Positions 47,543 to 59,022 of a DNA stretch of 64,000 nucleotides are shown here, piece by piece. This DNA is from Helicoverpa zea. Its lineage: Eukaryota; Arthropoda; Insecta; Lepidoptera; Noctuidae. Position 1 is the first letter of the stretch; each line of letters begins with the position of its first letter. The notes below the pieces were generated by a model. It was not told the DNA's origin and ran no database searches. It was given only the letters and a program-made list of their open reading frames with translations. The stretch spans positions 3,410,001 through 3,474,000 of the forward strand of contig NC_061474.1 in assembly GCF_022581195.2 (NCBI RefSeq), in the 5' to 3' direction. Position numbers and translations under genes: made by a program.

Positions 47543-48073
47543 CAGTCGACTCTTGTTAATTCAAACCTGCGATATTTCGAACCTCTCGTTAATTCAAAGT
47601 TATCACGAGTTCCCTACAAAATCTCTTTATATTTCGAACTAAATCAATACATTTTTATGCACTTGGTAATTCGAACGAAAAAAGCATTGCTATATAACAA
47701 AACGACGCGTTAATTCGAATTCTTAGTCGTCCAACACTCGAGAATTCAAAGTTGCAGAGAGAAAGAGGCGGAAAGATTGTAAGTTAGAGTCAGAGAGCAG
47801 TCGTAGTAGCAGCAATCTGTTTTGAAGCAGTATGACGGAGCTGTTTCAAAAGATTAATTAATTCACATTATGAATACCTACACACAAATGTGTCTTTAAA
47901 CTTTTGACATTGTTATAAAATAGCAGTTAACAAATAATAATTGATCAACACTTAATAATTCGGAGTTTTATTTATTTTCTCTCACAAATTTCGAACCATT
48001 TAATATTTCAAAAACTCGATAATTCGTAATATTTTAAGAGTCCCTCAAGTTTCGAATTAACGAGAGTCGACTG
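47543..48073. mobile_element. pogo/Tigger-like non-autonomous element
   Basis: Ends are CAGTCGACTCTTGTTAATTC and, in reverse complement, CAGTCGACTCTCGTTAATTC: about 20 bp of inverted repeat with one mismatch, flanked by TA on both sides (47541-47542 and 48074-48075). CAG ends, TA target and repeated TTCGAA/AATTCGAA interior are typical of pogo/Tigger elements. No transposase frame remains in its 531 bp. Confidence 0.7.
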
Positions 48074-50187
48074 TACCTATATTTTAGTTAATAATGATAG
48101 ACATAGCTTAAACAATGTCGAAATATACTTAAATTTATTGCACCGATTCATTAGACAAATGTTAATAATATATTTCGAATAGTTAGTGTAAAATAATTAA
48201 GATTTTTTTTTTGTTGATTTATTCAAGGAATTGTTAATGCAATAAATTATTAATGTCCAATGTTATAACTAATACTTTGTAATGACGAAAATATTTACAA
48301 TTGTAACGAATATTAATAATATTATTCACATGCACATTCAAATCTAAAAATTTAATGTACAATATAAATACATATTTTCACTTGACATAATTTTCTACGT
48401 AAATATCAGAATAATTTTGGCCTTGTTCCGCATCTGAAAATTTTGACATCTTTTATAATCTACATACAGCTTCCATAATTATGTCAATACAGCAAAAATA
48501 CTATTTCGTCACAAATATAAACTTGAATATTTCCCTCATATTCCTTGTATTATAAACGGAAAAGTGAGAATTAAATTAAATATAGTATTTTAGTAATTCC
48601 ATTTAGCAGTTAAAGTTATTAGAGAATATAGTTAAATTTTGTGTGCACGTCACAAGTTTAGATCGAATGTACGGCTGAAGAAATCTAAAAGAAATACCAA
48701 ATGTCTAAGATAATCGAATTTATTTGCATTTAATTCGATAAACTCGCGTAAATTTAAAATCGATATTCAAAAACGCCAAGGCTTCCTAATATGCGAGCAA
48801 AAGTTATATTCGACATTTGCGTACATGCACATTTTCGACAAATGGCATCCAGAGAAGGCGCATGTGATATGCAAAAGTACTTCTCAATGTTTAGCAGTAA
48901 TATCTATGATAGAAAGACCTCGCCATTGTTAGGTAGTCAGCTTGCTAGCGACTGACACTAACGTCAAATTCGAGGAGTTTTCTGGTCGGTCCTAGATTAG
49001 GTACGCCGCGTAACGGGTAGAAATGTGAGTATTAAGGTAATGTGGAATGTAGCTGCGTAGACCGTAGGATTTTATATTAGCTTTATTAACGACGTAGACA
49101 GAATATACACAAAAAAAATACAACCCTTCCTGAAAGTCGGGTAAAAAATACGTAGGCGATGGCTTCGTAAAACTGTAGACTCTGTACTCGGTCTGTGTTA
49201 GATATTTTTATAAAAGCAAATTAATACAAAATGCCTATATTCTAATAGCTCTGTTTACAGTTTATATACCTGTATTTAATATCACCGATTTAACGGAGTT
49301 ACTTTCGCTTTTTTCAGAAGTGTATCTTACAAAAATATTTAATGGAATCTCCTGGTTGACCAAAAAGCTTTATGACTGATTGTAAGTTTTAATATGTATA
49401 CAAGTAGACCGCTACTAGGGCGTAGAAAATCGAAGTTTCTAGATTGTTATTGTCTTAGTACAGTTTATGAGCTTACGAACAATTTCATTTCACCGTATAA
49501 AAAATCTATATGAAAAATCATGTTTAATGTCAAAACTGCTGAACATATAATAATGAAAAGCTACGTATATAGCCTAGTTACTAAGTGCGCTACACAATAA
49601 TAACGATTATAGAACAATATCCGATACATCGATGTTATAAATGAATACATAGGCATTTAGAACTATTAGACAGTTATATCTTGTGAAATGCATGTGACAG
49701 AATTATTCAAAAATTAGCAGAATTTTATTTTGAATTCAGTACAAACATTCAGTATTGCTTTACGTAAATCAAAGTATTATTTTTACAAAATATATTAGCA
49801 ACTTGTTAACTGAGCTAAGCCTGAGACGTAATATACAGGTCAATTAATTTGTATTCAATGGATATTCCAAAATCTACGCTTTTATAAAATCCTACCAAAA
49901 CGCGTACAAAGCTGTTGTAGGTAATATAAAATTTAGCTTATACCTAATATAAAACGTTAGTATTTTAATTTGTGTTGTACCATAATGATTTAACTAAAGG
50001 TACCAATTTGCAACGTATTTCTGTTAGTACAAACTTACTTAGCGTTATTTACCTGACAATTACGAAAATATTTTATGATTCCTTGTGTCTTGAAGTTGGT
50101 ATTATCCGCCTTTGCTCTCGAATCGCAAGTATATTTATTTACAGTCGTTCCTATTATTCTAACTACCTATCCGTCAGTTGCACAAAC

Positions 50188-50292
50188 GTCCATTAAAGTT
50201 AAAGCTTCTTTAAATCTATTGCGGGCTCTTTCTGCGTCAACAAGATAAAAAGTGTCAGCAATAGATTTAATGAAGCTTTAATTTTAATGGAC
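50188..50292. mobile_element. Short palindromic MITE-like element
   Basis: 105 bp with arms beginning GTCCATTAAAG and carrying TTAAATCTATTGC; the right arm is a near-complement with small mismatches. The loop is about 35 bp. Too small to encode anything. Confidence 0.55.
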
Positions 50293-50515
50293 CTTACTGC
50301 AGCTACGGGAAAATGTGCTTTGCTGACCAGATATAGGAATTTGATATAACTTGCGTAGGGCTAATGTCAACATATCTCTAGTAACAAAACAATAGATAGT
50401 TAGAATATTGGAACGATATTATTTATGAAATTGAGCAATGAACGATCGAAACACCAGAGACAACTGATATGGCTTATATGTTCCTAATCAGTGCAACAAC
50501 ATTATAACTTATACA

Positions 50516-50919
50516 GGGTGTGTCGTTCACAATCACATTAAATCCTATCGCATATACTTTATAATATTCTATGGCGAATTGTAATACAAATAACGTAATC
50601 CATTCAGTTGTTTAACCACAGGAGTCATTTTTCGTTTTTATAATTTACAAAATCATGTGTAAAGCAGAGACAAAGTTAGGAGTATCGAATGTTTTGATCA
50701 GTTGACAGCTATCAGTTTTCAAGGGAGAATTTCAGTTGTTTGTAATAACTGACTTTTATATGGTGTTCTAATTTTCGCACATTTTTATTCTATTTGCTTT
50801 GTTTGAAAAATCATTTTTTTTATTTTTACGTATTTTTCTTTTCTTTGGGTTAATCGACATACATTAACCAGTAGGTATATTAACGCATTTCATTTCATGT
50901 GATTGTGAACGACACACCC
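50516..50919. mobile_element. MITE with 23-bp perfect inverted repeats
   Basis: Starts GGGTGTGTCGTTCACAATCA and ends with the exact complement, 23 bp perfect. ATA or TATA-like sequence flanks both ends. Interior AT-rich and non-coding. Superfamily unresolved. Confidence 0.65.
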
Positions 50920-51737
50920 GATATATTTCAGAGAGTTTGTGAAATTGAACGAATCGAAAGTTTCTATACATACGTAGGTACGTACAGAAGCCAGCGGGTC
51001 AACCTATCCGAATCTAACAAATTTTACCAATTGATCTTCTACTATTGAGCTGGGTTAATGTGCAGTTATCTGTACCTATACCAATATACCTGTACTACTT
51101 GTATTACCACCTCGAGTTGCATTGCTTAGGACTATATTGAAGTTGGAAAATATGAATAGGATGTCCCAAAACTCAACGGTAACTTGTTAAAGGGGGCCCA
51201 AGCTGTTACAATTCTGGAAGAAAATACATGTTTAGTTACATACATATTACACAATATATAAGTAGGTATATAAACAAATTACAAGGTAAAAGACATATTT
51301 TTAAATTGTCTTGTTCGCATTTTTGGGTTCTGAGGATATAATTCAAACGTTACGTTTTTTTACCCAGTCAGTAGTGATTGATAGTAATTTTACCCAATTT
51401 GGTAGTGATAAAACTATTTTCTAAATTTTCCCGAACTGGTAAAGCTGAACCTCAAGCTCAGCACCAAGTTATCTTTGAGTCTTGGTACGTAAACCGATAA
51501 AGTGAATGTTTTACGAGGAAGTATCCGACATATTATTGTATTCTATAAGTTTTTTTTTTTGTATGAAATTCTAGACAAAAAATCTGTATTTCCTATTGAG
51601 TTTTGTCTGTGATTTAATTATGTACAGAATGTTTTGGTTATTATTTATTATTTTTTAATATAAATAAATAATGCTTTTGACGAAACTTTTTGGCGTACTC
51701 ATTCTCACCTTATTCCCCTGTTGTTCCTTTATTTTGT

Positions 51738-51977
51738 ACTAGCTTCCGCCCGCGGCTTGGCCCGCGTTGAGTTCGGTTATATCGCGTTTCCAAGAGAACT
51801 CTTCAAAAGTCCGGGATAAAAACTATCCTATGTTCTTTCTCAAGGTTAACTCTATCATCCTTGTCACTGACCTCTATATTTATCCTTGTACATATTTGAA
51901 TCAGTTCAGTGGTTTATATGTGACAGCGTAATCGACAGACAGACAGAGTTATTTTCGCATTTATAATATTAGTAGGG
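51738..51977 (+). repeat. Lepidopteran repeat (CTAGCTTCCGCCCGCGGCTT family)
   Basis: Begins CTAGCTTCCGCCCGCGGC, contains GACAGACAGACAGAGTTA and ends TTATAATATTAGTA. Further degenerate copies lie at about 59562-59763 and 61384-61635. I recognise the opening and ending as a very common lepidopteran dispersed element. Confidence 0.6.
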
Positions 51978-52096
51978 TAAAGATTTAATATTTTTAATGT
52001 TTAAAAATCATGAGAATGATTGTGGCTGGATCTGCATATCACAGACTTATGGTACTTTGGTAACTCGAAGTCACTCATGTTGCTTTCCTATACCTG

Positions 52097-52533
52097 TTAG
52101 GCGATTCTCACACTGCCCCGCATGATGCAGCGTAGCGCGTGGATGCGCTTTCTTCCGTTGCTTGTAAATATCTCCGTTTGTATGGAAAACACGCACAGTC
52201 CAACACACTGAAAATGCATCCACGCGTGTTCATTCGGATCACGCGCATACACGCGAAGAAACATGCACCCCCGCGCGTAGGTGCGGAGCGAGATGCAAGG
52301 TATGGCACACCGAATCCCGCAGTGCCGCGCATGATTTTGAATGGGCGTGACGTGTGTATTTGAAAATGGATCTCAATGAGAGACGCCGTGCGTGAATCTG
52401 CTAAACGCACCTACGCGCGTGAGTGCGCAAAAAACCCGCACGATGATGCAGATCTAGACTCCCGCAGGAACGCGCGTAGGTGCGTCGACACACAATATGC
52501 AGCGCGATGCGGGGCAGTGTAAAGATCACCTAA
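52097..52533. mobile_element. GC-rich MITE with internal repeats
   Basis: The left end runs TTAGGCGATTCTCACACTGC and the reverse complement of the right end TTAGGTGATCTTTACACTGC, continuing CCCGCAT in both. The interior repeats CGCGCGTAGGTGCG three times in both orientations. A further ACACTGCCCCGGAG fragment lies just outside at about 52550. CpG content is far above the surroundings. Non-coding. Confidence 0.6.
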
Positions 52534-53186
52534 GCCAGCAGTAACTCTAACACTGCCCCGGAGTAAAACTCTAGTTGTGCAGATGGCGCCATAGTCGACT
52601 GCAATGTAAACAGGGGATTCCTCTTTCTGCGGCCCTCCGCCCGACTTGCTAGCTTGGACTATATTTCCTTCGTCGATGGAACAATATTTTGATAATTTAT
52701 ATAAAGTAAGTATGCAATAAATAAATGCTGCAATTTAGAATTTTCATCTAAATTGTAATGAAATGCACTTGTTTTTTTTTTTCAAAATTTAATTGAAAGT
52801 TACGAGTCAACCTAACATTAAGAATTAAAAATTATCTTGCGTTCTCGTTTATTACTAGAAACTAAATATGTATCTAAAAATGCAGTTTTGTGAGTTTTGT
52901 CGATTATGAGCGTAACAAAATGTTTTATTTTTTTATGGATGATGACAGCAAGTGACAAAGAAAGAAATGATGAATGACAATGACATTGACAACTAACTAA
53001 AGTGGCGCTTGTCCTGTCTGTCTTCTGGCTTGCATTATTTTTATTGCATGTAAAATGATAGAAATAGTTATTTTTACATTGTTATTTTGTAAACTCTGTG
53101 CATACACTGTTTTGTTTCGTAATAATTAATTAAAATTTTGCGGAATCAGTTAAATTTACGGTTCATATCTTGTAAATATCGAGACG

Positions 53187-54716
53187 ATGCGTGCTCGTAA
53201 TAAATCGCAGGCAGAAAGCTCTACAACAAGCATTAGAACCTCTAACGGGAAGAAAAATCTTTCGGAAAAGTGCCGAGTGTGTTTAAACGACGGAGAAATA
53301 CCTATATTCGGCGTTAATGACATTTCTCAAGATGTCACTGACTTTGGAAAGATCGAAATCAGTAAAGATGATAACCTACCCCAATATTTATGTGAAGGCT
53401 GCTTTACTTTGTTGGAAGCTGCCATGCTATTTAGAAAAACTGCGAAAGAATCCGAAGAAGCTCTCAAAAGGAATGATAATGCAGATAGCGGCACAGAAGG
53501 TTCAGATGAACTATTCATTAAAAAAGAATATCTTGAGTTAGTGTACAGCTCTGAATCAGAATTCAATGATTTTGACCAAATTAAAGAGGAACCTGTATCT
53601 GCAGATGAGACGATGTATCCATCTACAGTTTCTGAAACTGACATGCAGGATCATGATAATGATAATTATTTAGACATAGATTTACTTAAAGAAGAAGAAA
53701 GTAACCATGCATCAGAATGTAATAAGGATGAAATGATAATGATTATTGTCGATGACAAAGATAAAGAACAAGCTTCACAAACTGACAAAAGTCTCATAAA
53801 GATACTTCCCAATCAAATAGAATGTGATGTTTGCCATACTGCTGTTCTTAAAACATCATATAAACAACATTTGATAGAACATAGAGAGAAATACAAAGAA
53901 AAATGTAACAAAAAGTATAGAAAAGTTGAATGTGAACATTGTGGCAAAAAAATAAGCAAATCGTACCTCAAACATCACTTGAAATTGCACAGCTCAGATG
54001 AAAACCAAGCGGACAGATTAATTGAATGTAAAATGTGTGAGAAGATGTTTAGCATCCGTTACTTCAATGATCATGTCAGACGAATGCATAGTAAAACGAG
54101 TCAGGAAAAAGTTAAGACTAAAGATGAGTCTCAACAACCCTCCAACTATCTGAAATGTCCTGTTTGTGATAAAATGATTGGAGATACCTTGTATAAAGAA
54201 CACTTGGCCAGACATGGGTCAGGCTTCAGGCTCTTCATTTGTGACAAATGTGGGAAGGAATTCAAACACCAATCAGCCTTCAAAACTCACTGCCTCACAC
54301 ATGGCAGTGAGTTAAAGTATAAATGCCAATTTTGCCCTTATCGGGGCTTGCATCAAGCACTTCTAAAAATCCATGTGAGGACTCACACAGGAGATTACAA
54401 TTACAAATGTACAGAGTGCCCGGCCAAATTCGCAACAAAGAGTAACTTGTCTAAACATCTTGAGAGGCACAAAGGGATATTCAAATTCAAATGTGAGGAG
54501 TGTGGGAGGGGCTTCTATTTCAAAAGGGATCTTGAAAGACATGCCCAGAATGTTCACACTGCAGTTAAAAGTCATATTTGTGAGATATGTGGTAAAGGAT
54601 TTGGGCACCGGGACAATATGCTGGGCCATCAGTTAAGAGTACATAAAAGAGATAAGATCATACACATAGGCAGAATGCCTTCGTACATGAGACCAGAATT
54701 TAATCAACCTGAATGA
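53187..54716 (+). CDS. ZAD C2H2 zinc-finger protein, intronless
   Basis: Predicted nuclear DNA-binding protein of 509 residues in one exon, starting at ATG 53187. Residues about 29-95 form a ZAD: CRVC near the start, CEGC about 40 residues later and the helix ending LFRKTAKES. An acidic linker follows. Nine C2H2 fingers run from about 214 to 490; the first four have shortened finger loops (C-x2-C-x10-H rather than x12) and the last five are canonical, some joined by TGEKP-like linkers (HTGDYNYK). No named orthologue is recognised. The ZAD is clearly similar to that of the gene starting at 63332, so the two are paralogues. AATAAA is at 54921, but that lies inside the candidate transposon, so the true poly-A site may differ. 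Confidence 0.88.
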   Translation: MRARNKSQAESSTTSIRTSNGKKNLSEKCRVCLNDGEIPIFGVNDISQDVTDFGKIEISKDDNLPQYLCEGCFTLLEAAMLFRKTAKESEEALKRNDNADSGTEGSDELFIKKEYLELVYSSESEFNDFDQIKEEPVSADETMYPSTVSETDMQDHDNDNYLDIDLLKEEESNHASECNKDEMIMIIVDDKDKEQASQTDKSLIKILPNQIECDVCHTAVLKTSYKQHLIEHREKYKEKCNKKYRKVECEHCGKKISKSYLKHHLKLHSSDENQADRLIECKMCEKMFSIRYFNDHVRRMHSKTSQEKVKTKDESQQPSNYLKCPVCDKMIGDTLYKEHLARHGSGFRLFICDKCGKEFKHQSAFKTHCLTHGSELKYKCQFCPYRGLHQALLKIHVRTHTGDYNYKCTECPAKFATKSNLSKHLERHKGIFKFKCEECGRGFYFKRDLERHAQNVHTAVKSHICEICGKGFGHRDNMLGHQLRVHKRDKIIHIGRMPSYMRPEFNQPE

Positions 54717-55584
54717 TTACCTTAATGATATGTTTTGACTTGCTATAATTATTAGAACATTGTATATTTTTTTGGTTTATGAATTGAATTATACAAAAGG
54801 AGATTGCCACGGGGCAGGTCCCTTTTGTGGTATCGTGTGCCTGAATGGAATAATAACCTAAAAATATTGTTTATTTTTTTGTTTCCAAATTATTTTTTAT
54901 ACAATTTCTTTCACCCTGGGAATAAAGTTAAAATTAATTAATAGTTAAACATTACGTCGACATCCGTTTGATTGGTAAACAAAAAAAAGTTGCCAGATAT
55001 CAAATAACTATTGAAAATTACGTATTTTAATCAATAGAGTAATCGATATCAAAACAAAACAGTTATTAAAAATAAAAAAATACAATTATTTTTAATTATT
55101 ATTCTAACTATATTCATGATAAGTCTATATTGTTGAACAGATAAGATAAGATAGATAAGATAAGAGCGATTTTAAATTAAAATAAAAGCCTTACGTAATT
55201 TAAAAACTTAAATCGATTTATTAATGATTAAATATAATTGCTCTGGCAACATTTACTTGCGCATGTCACATCACTTTGACGTTCGTTCGTTGTGTGTTCG
55301 TGATTGCTTTGTATAATACGTTGAGTTTTGAATTCCGTATTTACTTAGTTATTATTTACGATACGTGCCTTTCTGCTACCACCGAGTTGAGCTAATAAGT
55401 TCCTCGCGTACTTACTTTATGTTTTGTGAGATAATTGACTCCTCTTTGTGAGATATTGACTCTAAGTGCTTGACTCTTGTTTGTGCTGTTCTTTGTGAGA
55501 TAAAGTGCTATTCTTGGAGAACAATTTGACTCTTAGTGAAATCCTTGTGTGATATTGAACTCCCGAACTGTTTTTGTCAGAACT
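54717..55584. other. 3' UTR of ZAD gene, transposon left end and transposase leader
   Basis: The first about 75 bp belong to the ZAD gene's 3' end. From 54793 on I infer the left end of a DNA transposon. A tandem group of GATAAG motifs lies at 55140-55168. Nothing else coding is seen. Confidence 0.5.
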
Positions 55585-58500
55585 ATGTCTACCCCAGCCA
55601 GAAGTCGGGCACACCGCCTGTCTTACCGACGCTGTATTAACTGTTCCCTTTTACTAGCGTCTAATTTACGCCGGTATACAGTTGAGGAGTTGAACGAGCA
55701 AATGACAGTTCTTCTACGAACTTGGACAACGCCTACACCTGTAAGTTATCGTGTGCATAAACAATAATAATTATTGTGGACAATATAAATATAGTGGTTA
55801 AATGCATTATGCAAACTCAAAATAACATTTGATTAGAGTAAACTTAGCACTGTAAACTTAGTTCTTTATGAGAGTTTATGTATTTACAAGTTTAAGCAGT
55901 TATAAATATAGAATAGTATAGAATATAATCTTTTCCAGGTAACGTCAGATGATATCCTATGTATTGAATGTTATTTGCTGTTGCAAGAAAGGATATTGTC
56001 AAATATAACTGGATCCCACGAGGATATATCACCTGCATATGGTCACTTAAATGTTTGTTATGGATGTGGTATCTCTGTTGCAAGTCGGAGAACCCACAGA
56101 GTTGAGTTAGACTGTCCACAACGTAGCATGATTTTAAGATGGACTTTAGCACATCTGGTGAGTATTATTTAATAACATTCTGTATCATCACGCCTATAAT
56201 CCCCAATCACAAGCGTGACGACGATTAGGCAGAGGTGTACCTAACAGTACACAATACATTTTGTCAGTTATGTTCTAAGTAATAACGGTGAGACCATGCA
56301 ATCAACCAGGCACAAACCCAGTATTCCAGGCTCTTCTGGTTACTACTCATGAAATCTTAATGGAAATACCCAGAAACCCAATCCTGGAACTGAACCTGAG
56401 ATCTCATACCCTGCAATTGTGTTTAACATTTTCTAAATAATGTTTCAGAAAAAATGCTGCATAGTTTATTTCTAATTGATGCTATTTTTATTCATATGCT
56501 TGCACAATAACAATATAGGGTTTGGTACCTATTCTGATATTCACTAATACCAACTATTTCATTTTAGGTTCCACATTTACAAAAAGTGTGCATTCCTTGC
56601 TGGTTAGCAGCAACTCGGGAGACGAGACGTTTGGAGGTTCAAGATTCAAACAGACCTGCAAGGGTCATGGATGCAGCTCTATCTTCATTAGAAGACCCCG
56701 AGATACCTGAACCACCTCCAATGCCAGCTCCAACATCTCAACCACAACAAGCATTACGAGTTCAATCTAAGATTAACTCACAAAAGTATAAACGAGTTGC
56801 TGCAGCTTCTCGTCACTGTATGTTTGTAGGCTGTGATAATGATGAACGTCTTTTAGTACCTATGACTATAAAGGAACTGTTGTTATTGCAGTACAATATA
56901 TATATACCTTTAAATGCTAGAATCTGTCATCACCATTTATATAGCAATCAGTGGGATGAACTGACTACCAACCTAAATGACTTTACTAGCTTTCAAGTTG
57001 ATGATATATTTTCCATACTGGAAAGAGCTTCTCAAAGAAGTTTAGATTTTAATAATATTGCAGCAATGGATGCACATTTACGCCATTATTGGCTGGGACT
57101 TACAGAGATGCAGTTTAATGAAATATTAAATAGCCTTCCTACTTTACATAATAAGGTTAGAAATCCTAGCCTTGCATTAAGCACATTTCTTGTTAAACTT
57201 AGGACAGGGGACAGCAACCAAAGACTGGCAACTCTTTTTCAATTGCCACGATCTACATTAGAAAAAAAAATGAACATTGTTAGGGAATGTTTAAAAGAAC
57301 ATTTTGTACCAATGCATTTGGGAGTTAATCACACTAATATACAAAATGTGGCCTCACGTAACAGGACTATTCCTGAAGGTCTATTCGGAGACAGTAGCAT
57401 GGCTCCAGATTCTAAACCTGCTATTGTCATATGTGATGGTACATATGTTTATGTACAGAGTAGTAGTAACTACAAATATCAGAAACAGACATATAGTCTA
57501 CACAAATATAATAATTTGGTTAAACCCTTTTTAATCACATGTTGTGATGGATATATTTTAGAGTGCATTGGACCATATGAAGCAACAAAAAATGACTCGA
57601 CAATCATGAGTGATCTATTTCGTAATGAAAGTGGTCCAATGCGCTCATTTTTTAGACAGGGGGATGTCTTTATATTGGATAGGGGATTTAGAGACGTGAT
57701 CCCTGAACTCCAAAGCTATAATTATAAAACATACATGCCTGAGTCATTATTGGAAGGTGAATTTCAATTGACCACTGACCAAGCAAACAAGTCTAGGTGT
57801 GTGACTATGTGTAGATGGGTAGTTGAAATTGTAAATGGTCGCATCAAAAGAGACTACAAACTGTTTCGACAAGAATATTTTAACAGAGCATCAACACACC
57901 TTATGGATGATTTTAAAATTGTTTGTGCCCTTTTGAATAAATTCCACCCAACAATTGAAGATAGACCTGACGCTGCAGAGTATGTGCAAATTGCTCAGGC
58001 GAGATTAAACAGTAGTAATTATTTGGGGGAATTTATTCGAAGGGATAACATCAATAGGAGACGTACGGTTTTCCAAAACATAGACAGCAATGCTCCCCAT
58101 TTAGATCATTTTCCAAGATTAACTTTAGATGATTTAAGAAGATTTGCATTGGGATCTTACCAATTAAAACAGGCTAGATCCTATTATGGGGAGCACATAA
58201 GAAGTAATGGTACTTATAATGTTGAAGTAAGCAATGATGTCTTGGAAGAGGATTTGCCCTTAATATTGGGTCAAAATAATTATTTAATTAGGACTAGAAT
58301 TAAGTCCCGCCATGTGAGCCATAAAACATATTACTCTTATTTGTTGATAAGTAGAGATGAAGATCGGGCAAATTCTTTAGAAAGTATCATTGCTTACTAT
58401 TGTAACTGTCTAGTGGGTAACCGTACGGTAGGGTGTTGTGCTCATACTATGACAGTATTGTGGTATTTAAGCTGGGGCCGCTTCAACAATGTGAGTGCTC

Positions 58501-59022
58501 CAGCTCAATCTTTGGACGAAATATTTTATGAAGAATAAATAGTTTATTCATGTTTTGTTTTTTTTTTATTTCCCTTGCTATTACTAAAATAATAATAACT
58601 ATCAATAACGGTAATTATGAGTCTATACTAATATTATAAAGAGGAAAGATTTGATTAGGTAGGCTATAATTTATCCGGGTATGGAAAGGTGTTCCCGGGG
58701 ACGCGGGTGTAACCGCGGGAAACACATAATAACAATTCCATTACTTTATGCATAAATAGAGACATAATTCCATGGTACTGCTATTTACAGTACATATTTC
58801 TATGCTCATAGTGATCTATAGTCCATGTCAATTTCTAATTATAACCTATATTCTTAAAACAGAAAAATAATGATATCTCTTGAACCAGGGTGAATAAATG
58901 AAAAAAGGTTTCTGATTATGAAAATGCAATGTTTTTCCTATTAGTTAAAATAAAAATCTTCAGGGCACAAACATTTTTCACTGGGACCCAACTTCCCTTA
59001 CAAAACGGGCAATCTCCTTTGT
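54793..59022 (+). mobile_element. Candidate autonomous DNA transposon with DDE transposase
   Basis: ACAAAAGGAGATTGCC at 54793-54808 is matched by its complement, one A shorter, ending at 59022; AT flanks both sides (54791-54792, 59023-59024), and TTAT/ATAA extends the symmetry. Each end is followed by an inverted copy of its own tip, so each can fold into a hairpin (54793-54828 and about 59000-59022). The 4.2 kb between them contains a complete transposase gene. A 2-bp AT target and this gene type fit the ISL2EU-like group, but the boundary call rests on short repeats and needs a second copy for proof. Confidence 0.5.
55585..58538 (+). CDS. DDE transposase-like protein with SWIM-type zinc motif
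   Basis: Three exons, 55585-55740, 55939-56157 and 56568-58538, all phase 0 and GT-AG, 781 residues. The N-terminal third has many CxxC pairs (CINC, CIEC, CYGC, CIPC) and a further C/H cluster (HCMFVGC...CHHH), probably zinc-binding DNA recognition. A DDE_Tnp_4-type nuclease domain follows with Asp415 (CDGTYV), Asp496 (LDRGF) and Glu548 (WVVEIVNGRIK), so the triad looks intact. Near the C-terminus CNC-x8-CAH matches the SWIM pattern C-x-C-xn-C-x-H. There are no stops or frameshifts. The AATAAA at 58534-58539 overlaps the stop codon. It could be an active transposase or a host-recruited one; possible flanking inverted repeats favour the former. Not a classical PIF/Harbinger protein. Confidence 0.82.

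Larger units (their letters stand above)
44507..53186. other. Long intergenic region with MITEs, no supported gene
   Basis: The first few hundred bases are the SAC2 3' UTR. Beyond that, no exon chain is visible on either strand; the sequence is mostly AT-rich. It holds several inverted-repeat elements (45423-45649, 45892-46855, 47543-48073, 50188-50292, 50516-50919, 52097-52533) and a degenerate repeat at 51738-51977. The last roughly 200 bp are probably the promoter and leader of the ZAD gene at 53187. Confidence 0.6.

Noticed and set aside
52108..52410. 100-codon minus-strand frame
   Set aside because: Lies wholly inside the GC-rich MITE at 52097-52533 with its repeated CGCGCGTAGGTGCG units.
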